Of a stretch of DNA of 6,953 bases, positions 1 through 5,994 are shown piece after piece. The stretch is from an uncultured Bacteroidota bacterium (GTDB lineage: Bacteria > Bacteroidota > Bacteroidia > NS11-12g > UBA955). The stretch spans positions 1 to 6,953 of the forward strand of contig CAJBKH010000088.1 of NCBI GenBank assembly GCA_903953615.1, read 5' to 3'. The translations under genes were made by a program, and so were the position numbers. Positions within the stretch are counted from its first letter, which is position 1. Each line of letters opens with the position of its first letter. The notes under the pieces were generated by a model that saw only the letters and a list, made by a program, of their open reading frames with translations, searched no databases and was not told where the DNA came from.

Positions 1-1876
1 CAACCCATCAACTACATTTGTTGATAGCTTAGTAACTATTTGCATTAAAGTATCTGATTTAACAACTGGTTGCGATACTACCTATTGCAGAAAAGTATTA
101 GTTGCGCCACAAGGTGTACCTGATTTCAAATTACCATCTATCATTTGTGATAAAGATGATATTTTCTTCGAAAACACTTCAACTGTATCAAGTGGTGCTT
201 TATTAAGCACATGGGATTTTGGTGATGGTTCTCCAACAGTAGATGCTACTAGCCCAGTGTACAAATACAATGGTCCTGGAACTTACCAAGTAAAATTAAC
301 AGTTGTAACTTCACCTTACGGTTATGTAACATCAATTACAAAAACCATTAATGTAAACGAAATACCAACTGCTAGCTTCAAGAACACCAATGCTTGTGAA
401 GGTAATGCAGTAACAATGATTAACACAACCACTATCGGTTCTGGTACTTTATCATATGTTTGGGATTTTGGTGATGGTTCACCAACAGCAACTACTACCA
501 ATGCTTCTAGAACTTATGCTGCAGCAGGTGGATATAAGGTTACTTTAAAAGCTTCTGGTAACGGTTGTACCAACGTATTCTCTAAAAATGTTTATGAGTT
601 TGCACGTCCAGTAGCAGCCTTTACACCAGTATCAGGTTCTTGCGAAAATGACTTATTCACTTTCAAAAACAATACAACGATTAGCCAAGGTGAGTTTGGT
701 AGCAATTGGGATTTTGATGATGCAGGTAATTTTGCAACTGTAGAAGATCCACAATATGATTTCTTAACACCAGGTGTTAAAAATGTAAAATTATTGGCTG
801 TGTCTGAATTTGGTTGTACCAACTCAGTAACAGTTCCTGTAACCGTTAAGGCAATACCTGCAACTAACTTTACATTCCCATCAGCTTGTAGCATCGATCC
901 AACGCAATTTAACAATACAACTATAATTCCTGCAGGTGAAACACCTAAATCTTATACTTGGGATTTCGGTGATGGTTATTCATCAACTGCCACTAGTCCA
1001 TTGAAACAATGGTTATCAATCGGTCCTAAAATTGTAAAATTAACTGCTGAGTTAAACAATGGTTGTAAAGCAGAAAAATCACAAATCGTAAACGTGGGTG
1101 TTCAACCAAAAGTTGATTTCCAATTTGCTGATCAGTGTGCTGGTTCTGAAGTACAATTCACTAACTTAACTAACTTCACACAAGGTAAAGTTACTTACGA
1201 TTGGGATTTCGGTGACAATGCAACATCAAACGGTGTATCTCCAAGACACACTTACACAACCGGTATTGGAACACAATCATTCACAGTGAAATTGAAAGCG
1301 ACCATTAAAGATGGTTGTACAGATTCATTCGTACAAGTTGTAAATATCAATCCATTGCCAACTACTTGTAACTTCGATATCGCTCGTGACTACAGCACTT
1401 CAATAACTGCTTACAAATTTACACCAACAGGTGGAGCATTGGCAGGTATCAGCTACACATGGTTAACAGGTGATGGTAACACTGTTGCTACATCAGCAGC
1501 AGGTACTAGCTACTCATATGCTGGAACAGGTAAATACTGTGTAACGATGATTTCAAGAAATACTTCAGGTTGTGAGTGTTCATCAACAAAATGTATCACT
1601 TTAGCTACCGATGTTAAAGATGCAGCAAGCATGAACAACTTAATGACTATTTTCCCTAACCCAACCAATGGTGTATTCAATGTTAAATTGGATGCTTATG
1701 TTAACAATAACATGGTTGTAGAAATCTACAATTCAGTAGGTGAGGTTGTTAAAACAGTAACAGTAAACAGCAACAATGCGGATATTGATTTGTCAATGTA
1801 TGCAAACGGTGTTTACATGGTGAAAGTAATTGCCGATAATCAGGTTGCTACTAAAGCAATCGTATTAAATAAATAA
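1..1876 (+). CDS. PKD-repeat surface protein with C-terminal T9SS sorting domain (3' part, start lies outside the window)
   Basis: The reading frame is open from base 2 to the TAA at 1874-1876, so about 624 C-terminal residues are visible and the true start is upstream; an internal GTG at 257 is not the start. Six PKD-type beta-sandwich repeats of about 83 residues are seen. Their core WDFGDG or a variant starts at bases 212, 461, 707 (WDFDDA), 959, 1202 (WDFGDN) and 1460 (WLTGDG, degenerate). The tail of another repeat is at the 5' edge. Most units carry one Cys near the start and a second in a Gly-Cys step near the end. From about 1631 the protein ends in a type A T9SS sorting domain of about 80 residues, with FPNPTNG near its start, GVYMVKV later and a basic end KAIVLNK. 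Proteins of this build are exported by Sec, then by T9SS, and are cleaved and attached to the cell surface or released. The role is probably adhesive or structural; no catalytic domain is visible, but the missing N-terminus could hold one. Confidence 0.93.
   Translation, partial: NPSTTFVDSLVTICIKVSDLTTGCDTTYCRKVLVAPQGVPDFKLPSIICDKDDIFFENTSTVSSGALLSTWDFGDGSPTVDATSPVYKYNGPGTYQVKLTVVTSPYGYVTSITKTINVNEIPTASFKNTNACEGNAVTMINTTTIGSGTLSYVWDFGDGSPTATTTNASRTYAAAGGYKVTLKASGNGCTNVFSKNVYEFARPVAAFTPVSGSCENDLFTFKNNTTISQGEFGSNWDFDDAGNFATVEDPQYDFLTPGVKNVKLLAVSEFGCTNSVTVPVTVKAIPATNFTFPSACSIDPTQFNNTTIIPAGETPKSYTWDFGDGYSSTATSPLKQWLSIGPKIVKLTAELNNGCKAEKSQIVNVGVQPKVDFQFADQCAGSEVQFTNLTNFTQGKVTYDWDFGDNATSNGVSPRHTYTTGIGTQSFTVKLKATIKDGCTDSFVQVVNINPLPTTCNFDIARDYSTSITAYKFTPTGGALAGISYTWLTGDGNTVATSAAGTSYSYAGTGKYCVTMISRNTSGCECSSTKCITLATDVKDAASMNNLMTIFPNPTNGVFNVKLDAYVNNNMVVEIYNSVGEVVKTVTVNSNNADIDLSMYANGVYMVKVIADNQVATKAIVLNK
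122..1610 (+). repeat. Six tandem PKD-domain coding repeats, period about 250 bases
   Basis: The units begin near bases 122, 374, 617, 866, 1115 and 1370, judged by a shared start pattern of a Phe, then a Cys about seven residues on in the first five units, followed by F.N.T. The spacing is 252, 243, 249, 249 and 255 bases. The repeats are diverged at DNA level, so they are old protein-level duplications rather than recent copies. The last unit is the most degenerate in its core motif and shares a GC....C-type ending with the partial unit at the 5' edge. Confidence 0.85.
1649..1873 (+). other. T9SS type A C-terminal sorting domain (within the PKD protein)
   Basis: The encoded segment starts with FPNPTNG and has alternating hydrophobic beta strands (VFNVKL, MVVEIYNSVGEVV), the turn-plus-strand motif ANGVYMVKV and a short basic tail. 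This is the established layout of the C-terminal signal read by the type IX secretion system of Bacteroidota. It is removed after passage of the outer membrane in studied members. Confidence 0.9.
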
Positions 1877-1890
1877 TTTGTTATCTACTC

Positions 1891-1929
1891 AAAAGAGAGC
1901 CCGGGCCAATTGGTTCGGGTTTTCTTTTT
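1891..1929 (+). terminator. Intrinsic terminator of the PKD protein gene
   Basis: Bases 1891-1907 pair with 1912-1928 around an AATT loop, giving 17 continuous pairs with no bulge. The core is GC-rich (AGCCCGGGCC with GGTTCGGGTT) and the outer pairs are A-U, so the 3' arm itself supplies the U-rich tract. Four pairs are G-U wobbles in the + strand RNA. In the - strand RNA these become A-C mismatches, so the structure is stronger for the rightward transcript. It lies 15 bases after the PKD stop codon and in the gap before the convergent raiA-like gene. Confidence 0.88.
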
Positions 1930-1946
1930 GTATAAACTTTTTATTG

Positions 1947-2261
1947 TTAGTGATTTTTTAATGCACCAAGAATTGAATCTAAAGAATGCTTTAGTTTCTC
2001 AATTGCGCCGTCCAAGGCTAAAGCTTCAGTATTACTATGGTTCGTAACTGCAATCGGTTGTCGTCCCTCAATGCGCGCTTCCATCAAACATTTTTTATCC
2101 ATTTGCCCGTTTTTATTTCCATTCTCATCTGTTATATGAACTTCGATTCGGGTAATATGTTGACTGAAATTTTTAAATTCTATCCTAATTAGCTTAATGA
2201 ATTCTTCTCTTGATGCTTCATTCTCTCTGATGGTGTGATCAGTGTTAATTTGTATTTCCAT
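1947..2261 (-). CDS. HPF/RaiA-family ribosome-associated protein, short form
   Basis: This 104-residue protein fits the beta-alpha-beta-beta-beta-alpha fold of the RaiA / hibernation-promoting factor family. The order is strand MEIQINTD, a helix over about residues 18-36, strand ITRIEVHITD, strand CLMEARIEG, strand QPIAVTNHS, and a C-terminal helix with the NTEALALDGAIEKLKHSLD pattern. Known members bind the 30S decoding site to block translation or stabilise idle ribosomes in stress or stationary phase. It has no C-terminal dimerisation domain, so it is the short type. The start is fixed: the TAA that ends the upstream gene (2268-2270) is in the same frame, and ATG at 2261 is the first start after it. 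The 6-base gap implies co-transcription and possibly translational coupling with the cysteine-rich gene. Family assignment comes from pattern recognition; ribosome binding for this divergent branch is inferred. Confidence 0.82.
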   Translation of the reverse strand: MEIQINTDHTIRENEASREEFIKLIRIEFKNFSQHITRIEVHITDENGNKNGQMDKKCLMEARIEGRQPIAVTNHSNTEALALDGAIEKLKHSLDSILGALKNH

Positions 2262-2267
2262 ACTTAT

Positions 2268-2594
2268 TTAATGAGAAGATTTGGTTGAATATTTAGTACA
2301 AATGTCAGCGCATTTTTTACAAGCCTCAGCACAAGCTTTGCAACTTTGATGGTGTTGTGCATGTTTAATGCATTCATCGGCACATGCAATACAAATTTGA
2401 GCACATAGGGTATGAAGTTCAAAGGCAAATGGAGAGCTTCTTGCTTCGAATTTGGCACACAAGGCACAGATGTCTGCGCAATCGCGGCAAAGTAAAATAC
2501 ATGCTTGGTTGCCTTCTTTTACGCAATCGGTAATACATGTTTCACACGTAACAACACACGCTAAACAAGCGTCGATACAATCTGATTTTATCAT
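2268..2594 (-). CDS. Csp3-like four-helix-bundle copper-storage protein
   Basis: This 108-residue protein has 20 cysteines, at residues 6, 10, 13, 17, 20, 24, 32, 36, 39, 43, 46, 64, 68, 71, 75, 85, 88, 92, 95 and 99. The alternating 3- and 4-residue steps place them on one face of successive helices. This is the hallmark of the Csp family (often annotated DUF326 or four-helix bundle copper-binding protein), in which Cys thiolates pointing into the bundle core hold many Cu(I) ions and the protein forms tetramers. There is no Tat or Sec signal, so it matches the cytosolic Csp3 type rather than exported Csp1. Histidines at 78, 81 and 82 lie near the last inter-helix turn and could help metal entry. 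The start is secure: a TAA (2598-2600) sits in frame two codons before the ATG. It is the first gene of a two-gene operon with the raiA-like gene. Copper binding is inferred from the family; another soft metal is possible. Confidence 0.88.
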   Translation of the reverse strand: MIKSDCIDACLACVVTCETCITDCVKEGNQACILLCRDCADICALCAKFEARSSPFAFELHTLCAQICIACADECIKHAQHHQSCKACAEACKKCADICTKYSTKSSH

Positions 2595-2612
2595 TTTTTA
2601 GAATTTAAATTT

Positions 2613-2645
2613 GTGAACGAACTTTCACTTGGCAAAGCTTCACTT
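2613..2645. promoter_or_regulatory. Repeated TTCACTT / GTGAA elements just upstream of the csp3-like gene
   Basis: TTCACTT occurs at 2624-2630 and again at 2639-2645, a 15-base period, and GTGAA at 2613-2617 is an inverted copy of TTCAC. All lie 20-50 bases before the csp3-like start codon, in the leader or promoter. They could be regulator sites or leader RNA structure. The elements are short, so chance is a real alternative. Confidence 0.25.
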
Positions 2646-2687
2646 TCTTTGATTAAAAAAATTGTATAGTTTTAACTAAAAGTTGTA

Positions 2688-2717
2688 TTATTCATACATA
2701 ATAATAAGTATGAATAA
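2688..2717. promoter_or_regulatory. 10-bp perfect inverted repeat upstream of the csp3-like operon (candidate operator)
   Basis: TTATTCATAC at 2688-2697 is mirrored exactly by GTATGAATAA at 2708-2717, with a 10-base AT-only spacer. It lies about 95 bases before the csp3-like start and beyond the secDF terminator. The arm length and spacing would suit a dimeric regulator. I see no good match to known copper operators, and in AT-rich DNA such a repeat could also be a weak transcript hairpin. Confidence 0.4.
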
Positions 2718-2718
2718 A

Positions 2719-2744
2719 AACTTGGATACATTAATGTCCAAGTT
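2719..2744 (-). terminator. Second hairpin after secDF: weak back-up terminator or leader structure
   Basis: AACTTGGA at 2719-2726 pairs with TCCAAGTT at 2737-2744. In the leftward transcript the stem is followed by a short run of U (five in all, counting the end of the stem). It lies downstream of the main secDF terminator, so it may catch read-through before the csp3-like operon. The stem has only three G-C pairs, so the call is weak. In the + strand RNA it would extend by a G-U and an A-U pair, but no U tract follows there. Confidence 0.35.
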
Positions 2745-2751
2745 GTACAAT

Positions 2752-2788
2752 AAAAAAGCCCTGTGTAATATTTACACAGGGCTTTTTT
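2752..2788 (-). terminator. Intrinsic terminator of secDF (symmetrical, works in both directions)
   Basis: Bases 2752-2768 and 2772-2788 form a perfect 17-pair stem with a TAT loop. The core is GCCCTGTGTAA and its complement, flanked by six A on one side and six T on the other. It begins 20 bases after the secDF stop codon in the leftward direction. As no + strand gene leads into it, its job is most likely to end secDF transcription and insulate the csp3-like operon. Confidence 0.92.
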
Positions 2789-2807
2789 AAAATTTATTTA
2801 CGAATGA

Positions 2808-5780
2808 TTAGCTAATCATTGATTTGTCTTTTTTGAACAAGTCTAATACAATTGGACAAGCGATGAAAATAGTAGAGTAACTACCGCTTATAACACCAAT
2901 TAATAAAGCTAAAGAGAAACCTTTCAATGCTAAACCACCGAACAAGAACAATACCAATACAACAACAAATACTGTTACTGAAGTCATAATGGTTCTACTC
3001 ATGGTTTGGTTAATCGCACTGTTAATGATTTTACCTTTGTCGTGCTCAGATTTGAACTCGTTTAAGTTCTCTCTAATTCTATCGAAAATTACCACCGTAT
3101 CGTTAATTGAATAACCGATAATCGTTAGCACCGCACCAATAAAGTTTTGATCCATTTCTAAAGCGAAAGGTACCACACCATCTAATAAAGCAAAGATGGC
3201 AAATACCATTAACACGTCATGCAACAATGCAATAATAGCACCTACTGCGAAGCCAATGTTTTTGAAACGAATGATAATATAAATAAAGATAGCAATAATT
3301 GAAACGATTACCACCCACATTGATTTGGTTCTGATATCAGATGCTACTGTTGGACCAACTTCAGAACTACTTAAGATACTATCTTTCGTTGCTTTGAAAG
3401 GCGCAAGGGCTTTGATTACATCTTCCTCAATAATATCTGCATTTACACTGGCCTCATTGATTTTGTAAGTTGTTACAATTTTATAACGACCTTCGGTACC
3501 AATGGTTTTTACTTCATTACTACTGTTTGGCAAACCTTTGTCTAAGGCAGCTTTAACATTTTCTGCTTGTAGTCCAGTTTCCAATTGCATGACATAACCG
3601 TAACCGCCTTTGAAATCGATACCAGCACTTAAGCCACCATTTTTAATTAAGACAGCAAAACCAATGACGATTATAATGGAAGAAATAGCATAGAAACGTT
3701 TTCTTTTACCAATAAAATCGAAATTAATATTCTGCATCAAGTCTTTGGTAAAGTTATTTGAGAAGGATACATCTTTACCTTTTTCAGTTCTTCTTTCAAT
3801 TAAAATTCTAGTAATAAAGATTGAAGTAAACAATGAGGTTAAGATACCAATAATCAAGATAATTGCGAAACCGTATACAGGACCAGCACCTACGAAGGTC
3901 ATAATAATCGCTGCAATTAAAGTGGTTAAGTTACCATCGATGATTGAAGAGAAGGCTGCAGAGAAACCTTGAGAAACAGATAGCTTCATGCTTCTTCCGT
4001 TTCTTAATTCTTCTTTAATCCTTTCGTAAATCAATACGTTAGCATCTACCGCCATACCAATGGTTAACACGATACCTGCGATACCTGGTAATGTTAACGC
4101 TGCGCCATATGATGCTAAGATACCAATGATAAAGAATATGTTAGCAAACACGGCAATGGTTGCAATTAAGCCACCGCGTTTGTAGTATAATAACATTAAT
4201 ACCAACACTGCACCAAAACCGATGATGAAAGAGTTAATACCTTTTTTAATAGATTCTGCACCTAATGTTGGACCAACCACATCTTCTGCAATAATAGTAG
4301 CAGGCGCAGGTAATTTACCAGCTTTTAATACGTTGGCTAAATCGGTTGCTTCTTCAACAGAGAAACTTCCACTGATAGATGAATTACCGTTTGGTATTTC
4401 GCCATTCACACGTGGTGCTGAGAACACTTTATTATCTAATACAATGGCAATAAAGTCATTGTTTGTAGCTGCTTTTTTAGTAATGTTTTTCCAAACTTTA
4501 GAAGCTTGTTGGGTCATGCTCATGCTTACCTCAACCTCGCCAGTATTGGCGCTGTTGGTAGCAAATGCATCGGCAATAATATTCTCTTCGCCACTTCCTA
4601 AAGCTGATTTACCATCTTTAGTTGCACGCAAAGCATATAATTGATACACTTCTACTTCTTCACTTTCTGGTTTAGCACTCCATGCAAATCTTACATCTTT
4701 CGGAATTGCATTTAATACAATTGGATCTTCCAACATTTTGTTAATTTTAGTCATTAACTCTTTTGGAGCACGGGCTAAAATACTGCTTTCAACGATGCTG
4801 CCTTTTTGATCCAATAAAGGAACAAGACCAGCCTCAGCAAATGGATACTTAGAAGAGTCTTTAGCATTTTGAGTTTTTACAAAGGCTTTCTGAGCGCTGT
4901 CTCTAGCTGTAGAATCAGTCATTGCAGCAATTTCTTTTAATCTTGCAGAGTCTTCTGATGAAGCACCTTTGGTTAATCTTAATTTTTGAGCATAAGCCGA
5001 ATTCATTGGCTCGTATACTTTTTTATAACCTTCGAATTGATTCTTAGGATTGTTGCCATAGACTTCCCAGAACTCAAGTCTTGCACTTTGTTCTAATAAG
5101 GCTCTAATACGTTTAGGATTATCTACACCTGGCAATTCAACAGAAATTCTACCACCATCCAATTGTTGGATGTTGGGTTGAGATATGTTACCTGAGTTTA
5201 AACGGGCTTCGATAACCTGACGGGTATTATCAGCTTTGCTTTTTAACTCTCTTTTAAGGTAAGCAATGATATCGCTTTCAGATGAATTTGATTTTAATTG
5301 CGGATTATCTCTATTAACAAATAGGCTACTTAATGTTGTATTAGGTGCATCTGATTTAAGGTTGCTTACAACTAAGTCAACAAAATCGCCACCACCTTTT
5401 TGGTAGTCTTGTTCAGATTTTGCAATTGCACTAATAAGTGCTGGATTTTTTTGAGCTTGACCCGCTAATGTTTTAATTACCTCGCCTTTGGAAACCTCCA
5501 AAATAACGTTCATACCGCCTTGTAAGTCGAGACCAAGTTTTAACTCGGCATCTTTACATTGGAAATAATCCTTTTTGGTGATTCCTATGTCTAGCAAAGG
5601 CTTTCTTCCTAGTGAGTCCAAGTAAGTACGGTATTTTTCACCGTCATATACTCCGCCTTTGGTGGCGAATGCTTTGGCTTTGGCTTCGAAGCTTCGAGCC
5701 TTCCATGTAAAAGACAATTGATAGATGCAAGTGAGCGCTAAAACAATTGTAATAAAAATTACTAAACCTTTATTTTTCAT
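2808..5780 (-). CDS. secDF: Protein translocase subunit SecDF (fused SecD-SecF)
   Basis: This complete 990-residue inner-membrane protein works with the SecYEG channel and uses the proton gradient to pull exported proteins across. Residues 5-25 are TM1. The SecD motif GLDLQGG is at 83-89, and the large periplasmic P1 domain runs to about 510 (GGRISVELPGVDNPKRI at 209-225). TM2-TM6 lie at about 515-660, with the SecD motif VDANVLIYERI at 578-588. TM7 is at about 695-712. The SecF half has GIDFKGG at 720-726, a short periplasmic domain to about 815, and TM8-TM12 at about 819-978, with SINDTVVIFDRIREN at 891-905. Asp579, Asp895 and Arg929 match the proton-path residues Asp340, Asp637 and Arg671 that I recall for the Thermus protein; the 34-residue gap between the last two is identical. 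Residues about 240-340 form a charged stretch of P1 that looks like a lineage insert. The start is supported by an in-frame TAA at 5790-5792. The fused form is usual in Bacteroidota. It appears monocistronic. Confidence 0.97.
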   Translation of the reverse strand: MKNKGLVIFITIVLALTCIYQLSFTWKARSFEAKAKAFATKGGVYDGEKYRTYLDSLGRKPLLDIGITKKDYFQCKDAELKLGLDLQGGMNVILEVSKGEVIKTLAGQAQKNPALISAIAKSEQDYQKGGGDFVDLVVSNLKSDAPNTTLSSLFVNRDNPQLKSNSSESDIIAYLKRELKSKADNTRQVIEARLNSGNISQPNIQQLDGGRISVELPGVDNPKRIRALLEQSARLEFWEVYGNNPKNQFEGYKKVYEPMNSAYAQKLRLTKGASSEDSARLKEIAAMTDSTARDSAQKAFVKTQNAKDSSKYPFAEAGLVPLLDQKGSIVESSILARAPKELMTKINKMLEDPIVLNAIPKDVRFAWSAKPESEEVEVYQLYALRATKDGKSALGSGEENIIADAFATNSANTGEVEVSMSMTQQASKVWKNITKKAATNNDFIAIVLDNKVFSAPRVNGEIPNGNSSISGSFSVEEATDLANVLKAGKLPAPATIIAEDVVGPTLGAESIKKGINSFIIGFGAVLVLMLLYYKRGGLIATIAVFANIFFIIGILASYGAALTLPGIAGIVLTIGMAVDANVLIYERIKEELRNGRSMKLSVSQGFSAAFSSIIDGNLTTLIAAIIMTFVGAGPVYGFAIILIIGILTSLFTSIFITRILIERRTEKGKDVSFSNNFTKDLMQNINFDFIGKRKRFYAISSIIIVIGFAVLIKNGGLSAGIDFKGGYGYVMQLETGLQAENVKAALDKGLPNSSNEVKTIGTEGRYKIVTTYKINEASVNADIIEEDVIKALAPFKATKDSILSSSEVGPTVASDIRTKSMWVVIVSIIAIFIYIIIRFKNIGFAVGAIIALLHDVLMVFAIFALLDGVVPFALEMDQNFIGAVLTIIGYSINDTVVIFDRIRENLNEFKSEHDKGKIINSAINQTMSRTIMTSVTVFVVVLVLFLFGGLALKGFSLALLIGVISGSYSTIFIACPIVLDLFKKDKSMIS

Positions 5781-5814
5781 TTTGTTACGTTAAATCAGAT
5801 TTTATTTAAGGGTG

Positions 5815-5845
5815 CGAAAATAACACTTTAAACCTTTGTTTCAAA
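5815..5845 (-). promoter_or_regulatory. Candidate Bacteroidota-type promoter for secDF
   Basis: On the - strand TTTG (5845-5842) is followed after 19 bases by TATTTTCG (5822-5815). This matches the Bacteroidota promoter pattern of a -33 TTTG and a -7 TAnnTTTG with one mismatch and the usual spacing. Transcription would begin near 5808, giving a leader of about 28 bases before the secDF ATG. No Shine-Dalgarno sequence is seen in the leader, which is normal for the phylum. Confidence 0.6.
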
Positions 5846-5870
5846 TTAAGAATGAAAAATAATGGATTTA

Positions 5871-5904
5871 TTGACATTCCACAGACTTTTGTCTTTATTT
5901 TATA
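5871..5904 (+). promoter_or_regulatory. Possible promoter of the ABC ATPase gene (weak)
   Basis: TTGACA at 5871-5876 is followed at 17 bases by TTTATT, and by TATTTTATA at 5896-5904. Both resemble promoter boxes, but neither fits the phylum's TAnnTTTG box well. The gene must be read from somewhere in 5781-5994, because the neighbour on its left is divergent. AGAC and GTCT form a small inverted repeat at 5883-5894 inside the spacer. This would give a leader of roughly 90 bases. Confidence 0.25.
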
Positions 5905-5994
5905 GGGGTTGGTCAATATTGCATAAAAGAATTGTAAGAGAGATACTAAAAATTAATTAATATCGTTCCATTCAATTAACAAAAAGTATTTAAA

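Noticed and set aside
257..259. GTG as the start of the PKD protein
   Set aside because: The frame is open back to the window edge and the upstream codons encode the first half of a PKD repeat, so this is an internal Val codon.
82..270. A 62-codon open frame on the - strand at the left edge
   Set aside because: It is antisense to the first full PKD repeat and has no recognisable motif.
592..915. A 107-codon open frame on the - strand inside the PKD protein gene
   Set aside because: It is antisense to well-defined PKD repeats and has no family resemblance; the + strand frame clearly codes.
122..1610. The periodic repeats as a recent tandem duplication or a CRISPR-like array
   Set aside because: The units are about 250 bases, diverged at DNA level, and in frame with PKD protein motifs; there are no short identical repeats with unique spacers.
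2264..2467. A 67-codon open frame on the - strand overlapping the cysteine-rich gene
   Set aside because: It is a shifted frame over the csp3-like gene; the Cys-rich frame has the regular helix-bundle pattern and a secure start.
2710..2790. A 26-codon frame on the + strand starting at ATG 2710
   Set aside because: It runs straight through the secDF terminator hairpin and stops just after it. It has no promoter or conserved feature, so it is probably chance.
3745..3972. A 75-codon open frame on the + strand inside secDF
   Set aside because: It is antisense to conserved membrane segments and is Ile/Lys-rich low-complexity sequence, as expected for a mirror of hydrophobic codons.
4222..4644. 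A 140-codon open frame on the + strand inside secDF
   Set aside because: It lies wholly antisense to the conserved SecD core and TM region. Its translation has no recognisable domain, and it is best explained as a shadow of secDF codon use.
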